Of a stretch of DNA of 32,849 nt, positions 1-6,547 are shown piece after piece (position 1 is the first letter of the stretch; each line of letters begins with the position of its first letter). The translations under genes and the position numbers were made by a program. A model generated the notes under the pieces. The model did not search any database. It was not told where the DNA came from and saw nothing but the letters and a program-made list of their open reading frames with translations. Location of the stretch: NCBI GenBank assembly GCA_034422075.1, contig DAOUJX010000055.1:1-32849 (forward strand). The letters are read 5' to 3'. The stretch comes from S34-282 sp034422075 (lineage in GTDB: Bacteria; Chloroflexota; Dehalococcoidia; Lucifugimonadales; Australimonadaceae).

Positions 1-69
1 CATGCCCGCTATCACGGCCAGCACCAGCGCAAGACCGATAAGCGCCATGCCCAATTCGTCGTTCGTCAT
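1..69 (-). CDS. Small membrane protein, N-terminal part only
   Basis: On the minus strand an ATG at 69 opens a frame that runs off the window edge after 23 residues (MTNDELGMALIGLALVLAVI...). After a short polar start it is a continuous hydrophobic helix, so it looks like a single-span membrane peptide or the first span of a longer protein. Nothing identifies a family. It resembles in style the other tiny membrane peptides of this accessory region (4819-4995, 6241-6339, 6402-6491), which is a reason to take it seriously despite the truncation. No convincing ribosome-binding site is visible. Confidence 0.35.
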   Translation of the reverse strand, partial: MTNDELGMALIGLALVLAVIAGM

Positions 70-162
70 GGCCTGATTATACGGCTAGCGTGGTACACAC
101 GTATATAATCCCCATTTGAAAAGCCTGTTCTGAACTTCAGAAGAGACCTGTACCCCTCGCTG

Positions 163-176
163 TGTCTTCTGGATTC
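163..176 (+). repeat. 14-bp direct repeat, left copy
   Basis: TGTCTTCTGGATTC occurs here and again at 837-850, one copy on each side of the 196-residue open frame. A 14-bp match can occur by chance in a window of this size, so the flanking placement is the only reason to list it. Confidence 0.3.
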
Positions 177-195
177 ACACATCCCTGGAATTGGG

Positions 196-786
196 ATGCA
201 GTACGCGGTTTGGAGTGAGACAACACCCCACTACCCCTTCTCTCAGGAATTCGATGGCGTCGTCAGACCTCTGAGATACATTCCTTATAGCCTCGCATCA
301 GGCATTTCGTTCAAGATGATGGCGCGACAGGTAGTCGCAAATTCAGGCGGGCATCTAGAAGAATGTGTGAAGGAGCTCTGTAGGGTCAATAGCATCCCAG
401 GCCGGCACTATAGTCACGCCCCCTTGGGAAGCCTGGTCAACAGGGGTCATGTCCGGTCACTCTTGGGCGCAACGCTCGCTGAGCCGATCAGCCAGTTTTG
501 TCGCATTTCATGGAATCAGGCCAAACATCAATTCTCGGTTGGGTATCCGAAGTCGGTCATCTCTGTTGAAGATGCCATTGGAAGCTACTTCGTGGTTAGA
601 GCTCTGGGAGCGAGAGTTCTTATCGTCGCCGGTAGGATGGAAGCTCTCACCAAGGCAATTGAAGATGCCTTGCACAGTGGGAGGTTCTACGTGACAGGAG
701 AATTGCCTAGTGTCGTGGATGACGATACACCGTGGTCCGTCAGTGAGATCGACATCACAGATGAAGACGGTGCGCCGGAATGGTAA
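196..786 (+). CDS. Hypothetical protein (196 aa), accessory
   Basis: An open frame of 196 residues that I do not recognise. It has no signal peptide or obvious membrane span and looks like a soluble globular protein with an acidic C-terminus (VVDDDTPW, ITDEDGAPEW). The frame stays open upstream to a TAA at 106, but the first ATG is at 196 and no clear Shine-Dalgarno sequence precedes it, so the start is uncertain. Codon choice is noticeably less GC-rich than in the core genes of the window, which fits recent acquisition. It lies within the probable integrated element next to the tRNA-Ser integrase and is flanked by a 14-bp direct repeat. Confidence 0.5.
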   Translation: MQYAVWSETTPHYPFSQEFDGVVRPLRYIPYSLASGISFKMMARQVVANSGGHLEECVKELCRVNSIPGRHYSHAPLGSLVNRGHVRSLLGATLAEPISQFCRISWNQAKHQFSVGYPKSVISVEDAIGSYFVVRALGARVLIVAGRMEALTKAIEDALHSGRFYVTGELPSVVDDDTPWSVSEIDITDEDGAPEW

Positions 787-1141
787 AGTCGGCAGTGAGT
801 TGCGACCCGAGGACGAGGTTCCTCGGCAATTGTGACTGTCTTCTGGATTCCTCATTGGGCGTCCTACCGAGTCCATCTAGGCAAGACTATCGACTATCGG
901 GAGGATCGGCATCAGACTATAGGACTAACTTGAAGCTCAAGGTGAAAGTTCTTGATTTCGTCAAGTCTGGTGGTCCCAAGCAAACTCGACCGCATTACTC
1001 TTATCAATCCGCCGGGAGCCGTCATTGACCAGCCTAGGCCAAAAGCCCTCACGAGTTGATACTGTTAGCGTCTGCGCCGAGCAGCCTGCGCACGCTCACT
1101 CGCTAAAGACCATTGCGCAGCGCCTAGCTACCCCGACGCCA
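787..1141. other. Intergenic stretch without a recognisable gene
   Basis: About 355 bases between the hypothetical gene and the end of the integrase. An 82-codon open frame on the plus strand here has no protein-like character and no ribosome-binding site. Around 885-925 there are short recurrences of GACTAT. I see no RNA gene or convincing terminator. Confidence 0.4.
837..850 (+). repeat. 14-bp direct repeat, right copy
   Basis: Second copy of TGTCTTCTGGATTC, 674 bases from the copy at 163-176. The two enclose the hypothetical gene at 196-786. Confidence 0.3.
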
Positions 1142-2317
1142 TCAGGCAGCGCCACCCTCTAAGAAGTCGCCCCATTGCTCCATAAGCTCGCGGCGATGGT
1201 CGAACAGGTCGGAGCGGAAGTAGGCCGCCTCCGTAGCGTTGCGCACCTCGTGTGCCAGCGCCCGCTCCACCACGGCGTGGCTCACGTTGGTCCGCTCCGC
1301 CGCCCAGTCCCTGAAGCTGGAGCGCAGGCCATGCGGCACGAAGTCCAACTCCAAGCGCCTCAGCAACTGCGTGAACGCCATGTCAGACAGAGCAGCGCCC
1401 TGGGGAGCAGGAAAGACAATGCCATTGCCGCTGCCTAGGCCGCGCGCCTCCTTTAGGATCGCCACCGCCCTCTTGGCGAGGGGCACCCGGTGCGCCTTGC
1501 CCGCCTTCATCCTCGTCGCGGGAACCGTCCACGTCGCCTTCCCGAGGTCAACTTCTTCCCACGTCATCCCACGCACCTCACCAGAGCGACAGGCGGTCAG
1601 CGCTAGCATCTCAAATGCCAGCTTCACCGATGCGTTGGCTGTGGACCCACGAACGGCACCCAGCGCTTTGGGCAGTTGCTCATAGGGCAACGCGCGGTGG
1701 TGGTTCTTGATGCGAGGCTGCTTGGGCAACGCGGCGTTGATCGCATCTCCTGCCGGGTTGTAGTCGATGAACTCCAGCGCTGCCGCCCTATCCAGGACAG
1801 CGCGGATGCGTTGGCGCACCCTCCGCGCCGTCTCCGGCTTGGACGTCCAGATGGGCGACAGCACCTCCACCACGTGCCGGCGGGTGACCTCGTCCACCCT
1901 CAGGGCGCCCAAGGTCGGAAATGCATAGGTCTCCAGCGTTGAGAGCCACTGCGCTCCATGCTTGGCGTTCCGCCATGCGTGGGCGTTCTCAGTAATGTGC
2001 CGTCTTGCCAGGTCTTCAAAGGTGGATACAGCTGCATTTGCCGCCGTTGCTCTCTCGGCGAGCGGGTTGCCGCCGGACTTCGTCAGGGAGAGGTTGTCAT
2101 GCGCCTTCTCACGGGCCTGGGCGAGCGTTATGGCCGGGTACGGGCCCAGCCCTAGGTCTTTGCGCTTGCCCCCGATCCTGAGCCGCTGCACCCACGACTT
2201 ACTCCCAGACGGCCAGACCATCAGGTACAGGGTCTCCCCGACGAAGTGTCTTCCCGGTGCCGTCATGTTGCGGACCGCAACCGCGCTGTCCAATCGCTTT
2301 CTCATCTCATCCCACAT
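1142..2317 (-). CDS. Tyrosine recombinase / phage-type integrase (P4-like)
   Basis: Site-specific recombinase that would integrate and excise a mobile element. The N-terminus carries the DUF4102-type arm-binding domain (LYLMVWPSGSKSW, then GLGPYPAITLAQAR), followed by the SAM-like core-binding domain and the catalytic domain. The catalytic set is complete: Arg in TACRSGEVRG, Lys in the TRMKAGKAHR hairpin, H-x-x-R in VPHGLRSSFRDW, His in RALAHE, and the nucleophile Tyr in AAYFRSD. I start it at the ATG at 2317, which has a GGTGGGA just upstream. The open frame continues to a TTG at 2383 and another ATG lies at 2305. The gene begins about 150 bases from the 3' end of tRNA-Ser, the usual arrangement for an element inserted at a tRNA, so the element should extend to the left. 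No second att copy is visible in the window. Confidence 0.93.
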   Translation of the reverse strand: MWDEMRKRLDSAVAVRNMTAPGRHFVGETLYLMVWPSGSKSWVQRLRIGGKRKDLGLGPYPAITLAQAREKAHDNLSLTKSGGNPLAERATAANAAVSTFEDLARRHITENAHAWRNAKHGAQWLSTLETYAFPTLGALRVDEVTRRHVVEVLSPIWTSKPETARRVRQRIRAVLDRAAALEFIDYNPAGDAINAALPKQPRIKNHHRALPYEQLPKALGAVRGSTANASVKLAFEMLALTACRSGEVRGMTWEEVDLGKATWTVPATRMKAGKAHRVPLAKRAVAILKEARGLGSGNGIVFPAPQGAALSDMAFTQLLRRLELDFVPHGLRSSFRDWAAERTNVSHAVVERALAHEVRNATEAAYFRSDLFDHRRELMEQWGDFLEGGAA

Positions 2318-2341
2318 TCTATCCCACCGCACATGTGGGAT
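2309..2341. promoter_or_regulatory. Three ATCCCAC half-sites at the integrase start
   Basis: ATCCCAC at 2309-2315 and 2321-2327 is followed by the inverse GTGGGAT at 2335-2341. Clustered short sites between an integrase gene and its attachment site could be arm-type recombinase sites or an operator. Part of the cluster overlaps the proposed start codon. Confidence 0.3.
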
Positions 2342-2465
2342 GACAAGGGGTTCCTGGCGACCTCCAGGGGCATCGTGAAACAAGTGTTGAAACCGCTAAA
2401 TCAGTCTAACAAGTGTTAAATGAGAGAGATTGAGAACGTGTGGGGCAACGTGAAACAGTAGGAGA

Positions 2466-2553
2466 TGGCGGAGGGAGTGGGATTCGAACCCACGAGCCTT
2501 TGCAGGCTAACGGTTTTCAAGACCGTCGCATTCGGCCGCTCTGCCATCCCTCC
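2466..2553 (-). tRNA. tRNA-Ser (anticodon TGA)
   Basis: Class II tRNA on the minus strand. The acceptor arms GGAGGGA (2553-2547) and TCCCTCC (2476-2470) pair perfectly. The anticodon loop is CTTGAAA with TGA in the middle (2519-2517), there is a long variable arm, and the T loop is TTCGAAT. A CCA end is encoded at 2468-2466. The 3' end faces the integrase gene, making this the likely attachment site. The standard 7-bp acceptor and TGA anticodon exclude tRNA-Sec. Confidence 0.97.
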
Positions 2554-2653
2554 CGCTGCCCCATTATCGCGTATCGGCACGGGACATGCGCCCCTTGCGC
2601 ATCCACCGCACCGTCGGCGAAAGTCAAGCGCTACGCTAGGAGGCCGCAAGCGC

Positions 2654-4477
2654 ATGGGACTGGAAAGCCTGACGACAACCCTTAGCGGCGAGACGAGCAT
2701 CCCGCAAACCTCCGCCGACTGGCAAGACTGGGTATCAGCCACGCAGATGCGCAACTATATCGGCCAATCGACCCTCTCCGATTGGCTCGACCTCTATGGC
2801 GAAGAGTGCGGATTCGTCCGCGACGACAGGCTGCCCACCTATGATGAGCGGCTCGACTTCGGGAAGTTCATCATGAATAAGGGCAATGAGTTCGAGGCGG
2901 CCATCGTCGAGCACCTGCGCACACTCACGGACGTACGTGCTATCGCGGAAGACTGGCGTGAAGGTCGCGACCTAGACGCCGCAATGCGCACATTCGAGGC
3001 GATGCGCGAAGGCGTTCCGATCCTCCACCAAGCCCCTCTTCGCGATGCTGAGTCGCGGACCTACGGCCTTGCCGACCTGCTGGTTCGCTCCGACCTGTTT
3101 GCCAGCCTCTTCCCTGCCGACGCGCAGTATGTCGACTCAGACACTGTCGCGCCCGATCTGGGCGAGCCCTGGCACTACGTCGTGCTCGACATCAAGTTCA
3201 CAACCCCCAGCCTGACAACTAGGGGAACCCTAGGCGATGGCGGCTCCCTGCCCGTATACAAGGCGCAACTGCACGTGTACAACCGTGCACTCGGGCGGCT
3301 GCAGGGCCACGCCCCCCGCTACGCCTTCCTGCTCGGGCGAGGCGTTGATCTCGGGAAGGGGCAGAACCGCACGACCAACGCGTTGGAGCGGCTTGCACCC
3401 GTCGACCTGGATACCACCGCCGTGAAGAAGCGCGGCGTGTCAGTGCAGGAAATGGTCGAGTACGCCTGCGATTGGCAACGCCGCGTACGCAAGGAAGGCG
3501 CCGCATGGTCGCCACTGCCTGTGCCGTCCGTTCCCGAATTGTGGCCCACCGCCGGCAACGAGGGCTTCAATTGGGGCTATGCCACTAGCTGCATCGCCAC
3601 GCAATTGGGCGAACTCACGCAACTATGGCAGGTTGGACTCGACAAACGCGCAAATGCCCATGCCGCAGGCATCACCTCGTGGCGCGACTCTCGCACTAAC
3701 CTCAATGCCCTAGGCGTGAAGGCCGACGGCACTACCGGCCCCAAGCTGCAAGCCATTTTGGACGTGAACCACGACGAGAACGGCCCGCCCGTGCGTCCTG
3801 CCCACGTCAGCGCTGCTGAGGACGAGTGGCGCGCAACGCCTGTCCTCGAGTTCTTCGTTGACTTCGAGTATGTGATAGGCGTGAACGACGACTTTAGGCG
3901 TATTCCCAAGCAAAACGGGCATCCGCTCATCTTCATGGTCGGCTGCGGCCACGTGCAGGGGGGCGAGTGGGTCTTCCGCTGCTTCGTTGCCGAAAGGCTG
4001 ACGGAGGACGCCGAGGCCGCGATGATCGACGAATGGCTTGCGCACATGGCGCAGGTGCAGGCCGACCTCGGCAGCAGTGACACCTTCCGCGTCCACCACT
4101 GGGCGCACGCGGAGAAGACGTGGTACGAGATGGCGCGCGAGCGTCACCCCAACCGCACGTGGCCGAATATGTGCTGGTATGACCTGCTGGCCAAAGTGGT
4201 ACGCGAACAGCCCGTCGTCGTGCGTGGCGCGCTCGGATTCGGCCTGAAGGAGTTCTCCGGTGCGCTGCGCTCCCACGGCCTTATCGCTACCGACTGGGGC
4301 GACACGAATGTCGACGGCTCGGGCGCGATGACGGGCGCGTGGTGGTGCGACAAGGAGGCCGAACGCTTAGGCGGCTCCCTAAGGGACATCCCCCTCATGC
4401 AAGAGATCGCCGCCTACAACGAGGTAGACACCAAGGTCATGATGGAGATACTCCACTACCTGCGCAAGCACCATTGA
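2654..4477 (+). CDS. Putative two-domain nuclease: PD-(D/E)XK (RecB/Cas4-like) plus RNase H-like exonuclease
   Basis: 607 residues. The N-terminal half shows the RecB/Cas4-type nuclease pattern: GNEFEAAIVEHL helix (about 77-88), Asp141 in YGLADLLV, the D-x-K core VVLDIKF (D179, K181) and Q-x3-Y in YKAQLHVYN (205-209). The C-terminal half has DEDD exonuclease signs: FVDFEY (D403, E405), HHWAHAEKTW, and YNEVD near the end (Y588, D592). This architecture matches the TM0106-like RecB family/YprB RNase H-like proteins. I see no helicase motifs. The start is the ATG at 2654, with AGGAGG at 2638-2643; the frame is open further upstream only because it runs through tRNA-Ser. It stands alone between two tRNA genes. 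The DNA or RNA substrate cannot be told from sequence; a role in repair or in defence against foreign DNA is possible. Confidence 0.8.
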   Translation: MGLESLTTTLSGETSIPQTSADWQDWVSATQMRNYIGQSTLSDWLDLYGEECGFVRDDRLPTYDERLDFGKFIMNKGNEFEAAIVEHLRTLTDVRAIAEDWREGRDLDAAMRTFEAMREGVPILHQAPLRDAESRTYGLADLLVRSDLFASLFPADAQYVDSDTVAPDLGEPWHYVVLDIKFTTPSLTTRGTLGDGGSLPVYKAQLHVYNRALGRLQGHAPRYAFLLGRGVDLGKGQNRTTNALERLAPVDLDTTAVKKRGVSVQEMVEYACDWQRRVRKEGAAWSPLPVPSVPELWPTAGNEGFNWGYATSCIATQLGELTQLWQVGLDKRANAHAAGITSWRDSRTNLNALGVKADGTTGPKLQAILDVNHDENGPPVRPAHVSAAEDEWRATPVLEFFVDFEYVIGVNDDFRRIPKQNGHPLIFMVGCGHVQGGEWVFRCFVAERLTEDAEAAMIDEWLAHMAQVQADLGSSDTFRVHHWAHAEKTWYEMARERHPNRTWPNMCWYDLLAKVVREQPVVVRGALGFGLKEFSGALRSHGLIATDWGDTNVDGSGAMTGAWWCDKEAERLGGSLRDIPLMQEIAAYNEVDTKVMMEILHYLRKHH

Positions 4478-4484
4478 AGGCGCC

Positions 4485-4560
4485 TCTTCACCCTGTCCCG
4501 CCGAGAGAGGGCCGGGATGAGGGGCTCCTTATAGGAGCGACGGGCGGGAGAGGGCACCTC
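4485..4560. repeat. Palindromic intergenic repeat, copy 1
   Basis: Intergenic GC-rich sequence with a perfect GCTCCT/AGGAGC hairpin (4524-4529, 4533-4538) and GGGAGAGGG-type words. It shares its style and several short motifs with the intergenic blocks at 19220-19350, 27541-27640 and 31140-31300, suggesting a dispersed family. It could also act as the terminator of the nuclease gene, though there is no T-run. Confidence 0.35.
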
Positions 4561-4584
4561 CTCTGCTAGACTGTGATGGCCCGT

Positions 4585-4658
4585 TGGGGATTAGTTTAGC
4601 GGTAGAACGCCTGACTCTGGATCAGGTAGGCCAGGTTCGAATCCTGGATCCCCAGCCA
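4585..4658 (+). tRNA. tRNA-Gln (anticodon CTG)
   Basis: Acceptor arms TGGGGAT (4585-4591) and ATCCCCA (4648-4654) pair perfectly. The anticodon arm is CCTGA-CTCTGGA-TCAGG with CTG in the loop, the T arm is CCAGG-TTCGAAT-CCTGG, discriminator G, and CCA is encoded at 4656-4658. A weak TAGACT box lies at 4567-4572. Its 3' end coincides with the left inverted repeat of the 4.45 kb accessory segment. Confidence 0.97.
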
Positions 4659-4689
4659 ATTCCCCAAGGGGACGATAAGTCAGGGGCTT
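4656..4689. repeat. Left inverted repeat of the 4.45 kb accessory segment
   Basis: This stretch matches, in inverted orientation and with identical internal spacing, positions 9101-9068. The shared parts are GCCAATT at the outer end and the perfect 13-mer AAGTCAGGGGCTT at 4677-4689. By my hand alignment about 27 of 35 positions agree. It begins at the CCA of tRNA-Gln. Confidence 0.5.
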
Positions 4690-4818
4690 GCGGTTTGCCT
4701 TAGCTTGCCGCTTGTACTATGATACCACAAATGGCAGAGATGATTGTTGCAGCAGGATTCAGCACCATCGGTGCTGGAGTGATCTGGGCGCGAGCGCCGT
4801 ACACCGGCGACGTAATCG

Positions 4819-4995
4819 CTACTTGGGCTTTCCGTCTGGTGGCTGTGACTTTGTTCGCCGCAGCAGTCGTAGCAGCAAACGAATGGCTCGCCGCTCGATA
4901 GCGGTCAACGGCACGCGCTTCCCAATCAGGTAGCCGACGTACCACAGCACGCCGAGCATTGCTATCACGCCAATAAGTTGCCAGTCCATGCACAT
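4819..4995 (-). CDS. Small single-span membrane protein (58 aa)
   Basis: On the minus strand an ATG at 4995 opens a 58-codon frame, MCMDWQLIGVIAMLGVLW... The N-terminal 25 residues form a membrane helix (QLIGVIAMLGVLWYVGYLIG). They are followed by a strongly basic segment (ERRAIRLLLRLLRRTKS) that would lie in the cytoplasm. A second ATG at 4989 is an alternative start. No strong ribosome-binding site is seen. A plus-strand frame at 4719-4901 overlaps it and is also hydrophobic; I prefer this one because of its clear helix-plus-basic-tail design. Function unknown; a holin-like or toxin-like peptide is conceivable. Confidence 0.4.
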   Translation of the reverse strand: MCMDWQLIGVIAMLGVLWYVGYLIGKRVPLTAIERRAIRLLLRLLRRTKSQPPDGKPK

Positions 4996-5030
4996 AAGTT
5001 TGCCCGTTTACCTGCCTAAAGTAAAGCGAC

Positions 5031-5059
5031 TTGACAAAGCGCAAGTATCGCAATATAGT
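5031..5059 (+). promoter_or_regulatory. Promoter P1 upstream of the transposase
   Basis: TTGACA at 5031-5036 and TATAGT at 5054-5059 are spaced by exactly 17 bases, close to the consensus for the primary sigma factor. The -10 box touches a perfect inverted repeat (5058-5073). Confidence 0.65.
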
Positions 5060-5073
5060 GCTGTTTACAGCAC
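5058..5073. promoter_or_regulatory. Inverted repeat GTGCTG-TTTA-CAGCAC, candidate operator
   Basis: A perfect 6-bp inverted repeat with a 4-base loop sits between the two transposase promoters and overlaps the -10 end of P1. It could be a repressor site, or a hairpin in the P1 transcript that limits read-through. Confidence 0.4.
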
Positions 5074-5091
5074 GAAAACTGTGCCAAACAC

Positions 5092-5120
5092 TTTACATTT
5101 CTTCTCCAATAAGCTATAAT
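5092..5120 (+). promoter_or_regulatory. Promoter P2 of the transposase, suggests a leaderless mRNA
   Basis: TTTACA at 5092-5097 and a perfect TATAAT at 5115-5120 are spaced by 17 bases. Transcription would start around 5126-5130, at or just before the transposase ATG at 5131, leaving no room for a ribosome-binding site. Confidence 0.65.
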
Positions 5121-5130
5121 TCACGGTGGT

Positions 5131-6018
5131 ATGGATGTCCTTACCATCGCGCAGCATTTCCCCAATCATGCGGCAGCGCTCGCCCACCTAGAGCGGGTGC
5201 GTTGGGGCGGTAAGCCTACGTGCCCGCATTGCCAGTCGCCCTACGTAGCGCGCAAGCTAGATAGCGGGCGCATAGGCAGGTGGAATTGCCACAAGTGCCG
5301 CAGTTCCTTCAACGCACTGAGCGGAACGATATTCCAGAAGACCCGAGTCCCTTTGCACAAGTGGTTTATGGCAATCGTTATCATCATCAACGCCAAGAAG
5401 TCTGTGTCCTCGTATCAGCTCGCGCGCGACCTGCATCTAACGCAGGCGACCGCTTGGTACGTCAACATGCGGGTCCGGCGCGCGATGGTAACGGAGGATG
5501 CGGCGCTGCTGACCGGCATTGTCGAAGCTGACGAAGCTTACCTAGGCCCAAGCCCAGAGACCCGGCGTCGCCGCAGGCAGGACGGCACCTACATCGAGCT
5601 CAAGCGCGGGCGCGGCACTGATAAGTTGCCCATCCTGGGCGCGGTGGAGCGCGGCGGCAAGGTAGTGGCAATGCCGGTGAAGAAGCCAAAGGCACCTGCC
5701 ATCATGGCCTTCCTCATGAACAACGTGTCACTAGGCGCGACGCTAATGACTGACGAGTACGTGTCGTACAAGCCAATGGGCGAGCGTATGAAGCACCTGA
5801 CGATAGATCACTCGCGCGCCTACGTAAGAGGCACCATCCACACCAACACGATTGAAGGATTCTGGGGATTGCTCAAGCGGGCATGGTACGGCACGCACCA
5901 TCACTACTCGCGCAAGCACGCCGCCGCCTACATCGCCGAGGCGTGCTTCAAGTACAACATCCGCGCACATCCTCGGCCGTTCGACTTGCTGCTAGACCAG
6001 GCTATGGGCGTGGGCTGA
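5131..6018 (+). CDS. IS1595-family transposase
   Basis: 295 residues, apparently intact. The N-terminus has the zinc ribbon typical of the family (CPHC near 32-35, CHKC about 20 residues later). A helical region follows (SSYQLARDLHLTQATAWYVNMRVR), then the ISXO2-like DDE domain: first Asp in VEADEAYLG, second in MTDEYVSY, and Asn/Glu in HTNTIEGFWGLLKR. The product would cut and rejoin the element ends. The ATG lies only 11 bases after a perfect -10 box, so the mRNA is probably leaderless. It stands inside the accessory segment to the right of tRNA-Gln. Confidence 0.95.
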   Translation: MDVLTIAQHFPNHAAALAHLERVRWGGKPTCPHCQSPYVARKLDSGRIGRWNCHKCRSSFNALSGTIFQKTRVPLHKWFMAIVIIINAKKSVSSYQLARDLHLTQATAWYVNMRVRRAMVTEDAALLTGIVEADEAYLGPSPETRRRRRQDGTYIELKRGRGTDKLPILGAVERGGKVVAMPVKKPKAPAIMAFLMNNVSLGATLMTDEYVSYKPMGERMKHLTIDHSRAYVRGTIHTNTIEGFWGLLKRAWYGTHHHYSRKHAAAYIAEACFKYNIRAHPRPFDLLLDQAMGVG

Positions 6019-6058
6019 CTGGACAATTCGGGCGGTGCGTGGTAAGAATCTAGGCGGT

Positions 6059-6130
6059 GGCACCGTAGTTCAAAGAAGAGCACTCGTCCACCACTCGCGA
6101 GAGGTACGGGTTCGAATCCCGTCGGTGCCA
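6059..6130 (+). tRNA. tRNA-like sequence, isotype not assignable (possible pseudo-tRNA)
   Basis: Acceptor arms GGCACCG (6059-6065) and CGGTGCC (6123-6129) and the T arm ACGGG-TTCGAAT-CCCGT are perfect. The D loop is only about six bases (AAAGAA) and lacks the GG pair. The anticodon stem CTCGT/GCGAG leaves a nine-base loop (CCACCACTC), so no normal anticodon can be read. The acceptor pairing extends outwards to 13 bp (6053-6065 with 6123-6135) and no CCA is encoded. It follows the transposase by about 40 bases. It may be a decayed tRNA, a tRNA mimic, or an old attachment site. Confidence 0.5.
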
Positions 6131-6198
6131 CCGCCTAAGCTGTCACTTTACCGCATCACCACCTTTTAGGCAAGGGTTCATTCCGTCATATAGGGGTA

Positions 6199-6232
6199 GC
6201 GGGTTTGCGCACAAACGGCTAAACTTACCCGC
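6199..6232 (-). terminator. Hairpin downstream of the small-peptide genes
   Basis: GCGGGT (6199-6204) pairs with ACCCGC (6227-6232), and GTTTG-CGCA-CAAAC (6203-6216) can form an inner hairpin. It lies directly after the stop of the minus-strand peptide at 6241. There is no T-run, so a terminator role is only possible. Confidence 0.3.
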
Positions 6233-6240
6233 GAAGGGAG

Positions 6241-6339
6241 CTAGCTTTCGGCGATGGCCGAGCCTGCGCAGAGCGAGAGCACTGTCAGAAGGGCAATCGT
6301 GCCGACTCCGATGAAGTGACCGATTAGTGTTGGGTCCAT
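6241..6339 (-). CDS. Very small membrane peptide (32 aa)
   Basis: ATG at 6339 (MDPTLIGHFIGVGTIALLTV...), ending with TAG at 6241. After five polar residues almost the whole peptide is one membrane helix, finishing with SAIAES. AAAGGAA lies about 8 bases upstream of the ATG and serves as a ribosome-binding site. It follows the 29-residue peptide at 6402-6491 on the same strand with a 62-base gap, so the two probably share an mRNA. Function unknown; toxin-like, holin-like or regulatory membrane peptides have this size and layout. Confidence 0.5.
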   Translation of the reverse strand: MDPTLIGHFIGVGTIALLTVLSLCAGSAIAES

Positions 6340-6401
6340 GGCTGGTTCCTTTCTGGGGCGGCGCTCCACATCGCCGCCCCTTCGCTTTGCCGTCAGGCCA
6401 T

Positions 6402-6491
6402 CTAGCGCTTCAACCCCTCCCAGATCCACATGGGAACGAGGACGGCGTAGATGCCGAGCATTGCCGCTGCCAAAATCTCTGTTCCGCTCAT
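6402..6491 (-). CDS. Very small membrane peptide (29 aa)
   Basis: ATG at 6491, TAG at 6402; the peptide begins MSGTEILAAAMLGIYAVLVP and ends MWIWEGLKR. AGGAGG followed by AAACCTG directly before the ATG is an excellent ribosome-binding site, the best evidence that such a short frame is translated. It is one membrane helix with a Trp-rich, basic end (WIWEGLKR), as in interfacial anchors. It lies about 55 bases after the stop of the DUF805 gene, same strand, and upstream of the 32-residue peptide, so all three may form one transcription unit. Confidence 0.6.
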   Translation of the reverse strand: MSGTEILAAAMLGIYAVLVPMWIWEGLKR

Positions 6492-6547
6492 CAGGTTTCC
6501 TCCTGAGCGATTTGCCTGTCAGTATAGCACATTTGTGCCAACGCTGC

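Larger units (their letters stand above)
5013..6172 (+). mobile_element. IS1595-family insertion sequence (tentative ends)
   Basis: The transposase at 5131-6018 defines the element. Its ends are proposed from inverted words: TGCCTAAA at 5013-5020 against TTTAGGCA at 6165-6172, and GTAAAGCGAC at 5021-5030 against GTCACTTTAC at 6142-6151 (one mismatch). On the right the two words are separated by 13 extra bases. I see no target duplication at either pair, so the exact ends are uncertain. If correct, the tRNA-like sequence at 6059-6130 lies inside the element. Confidence 0.5.

Noticed and set aside
2466..2553. tRNA-Sec candidate
   Set aside because: The anticodon is TGA, not TCA, and the acceptor stem has the ordinary 7 bp, so it is tRNA-Ser.
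2465..2653. N-terminal extension of the nuclease frame and small frames beginning MAEGVGFEPTSL and similar
   Set aside because: They are translations of the tRNA-Ser gene, a well-known source of spurious proteins. AGGAGG before 2654 marks the real start.
4719..4901. Plus-strand 60-residue hydrophobic frame
   Set aside because: It overlaps the minus-strand peptide at 4819-4995, lacks a ribosome-binding site, and is less convincing; it cannot be fully excluded.
5928..6131. Minus-strand frame MAPTGFEPVPLASGG
   Set aside because: Antisense translation of the tRNA-like sequence and the transposase end.
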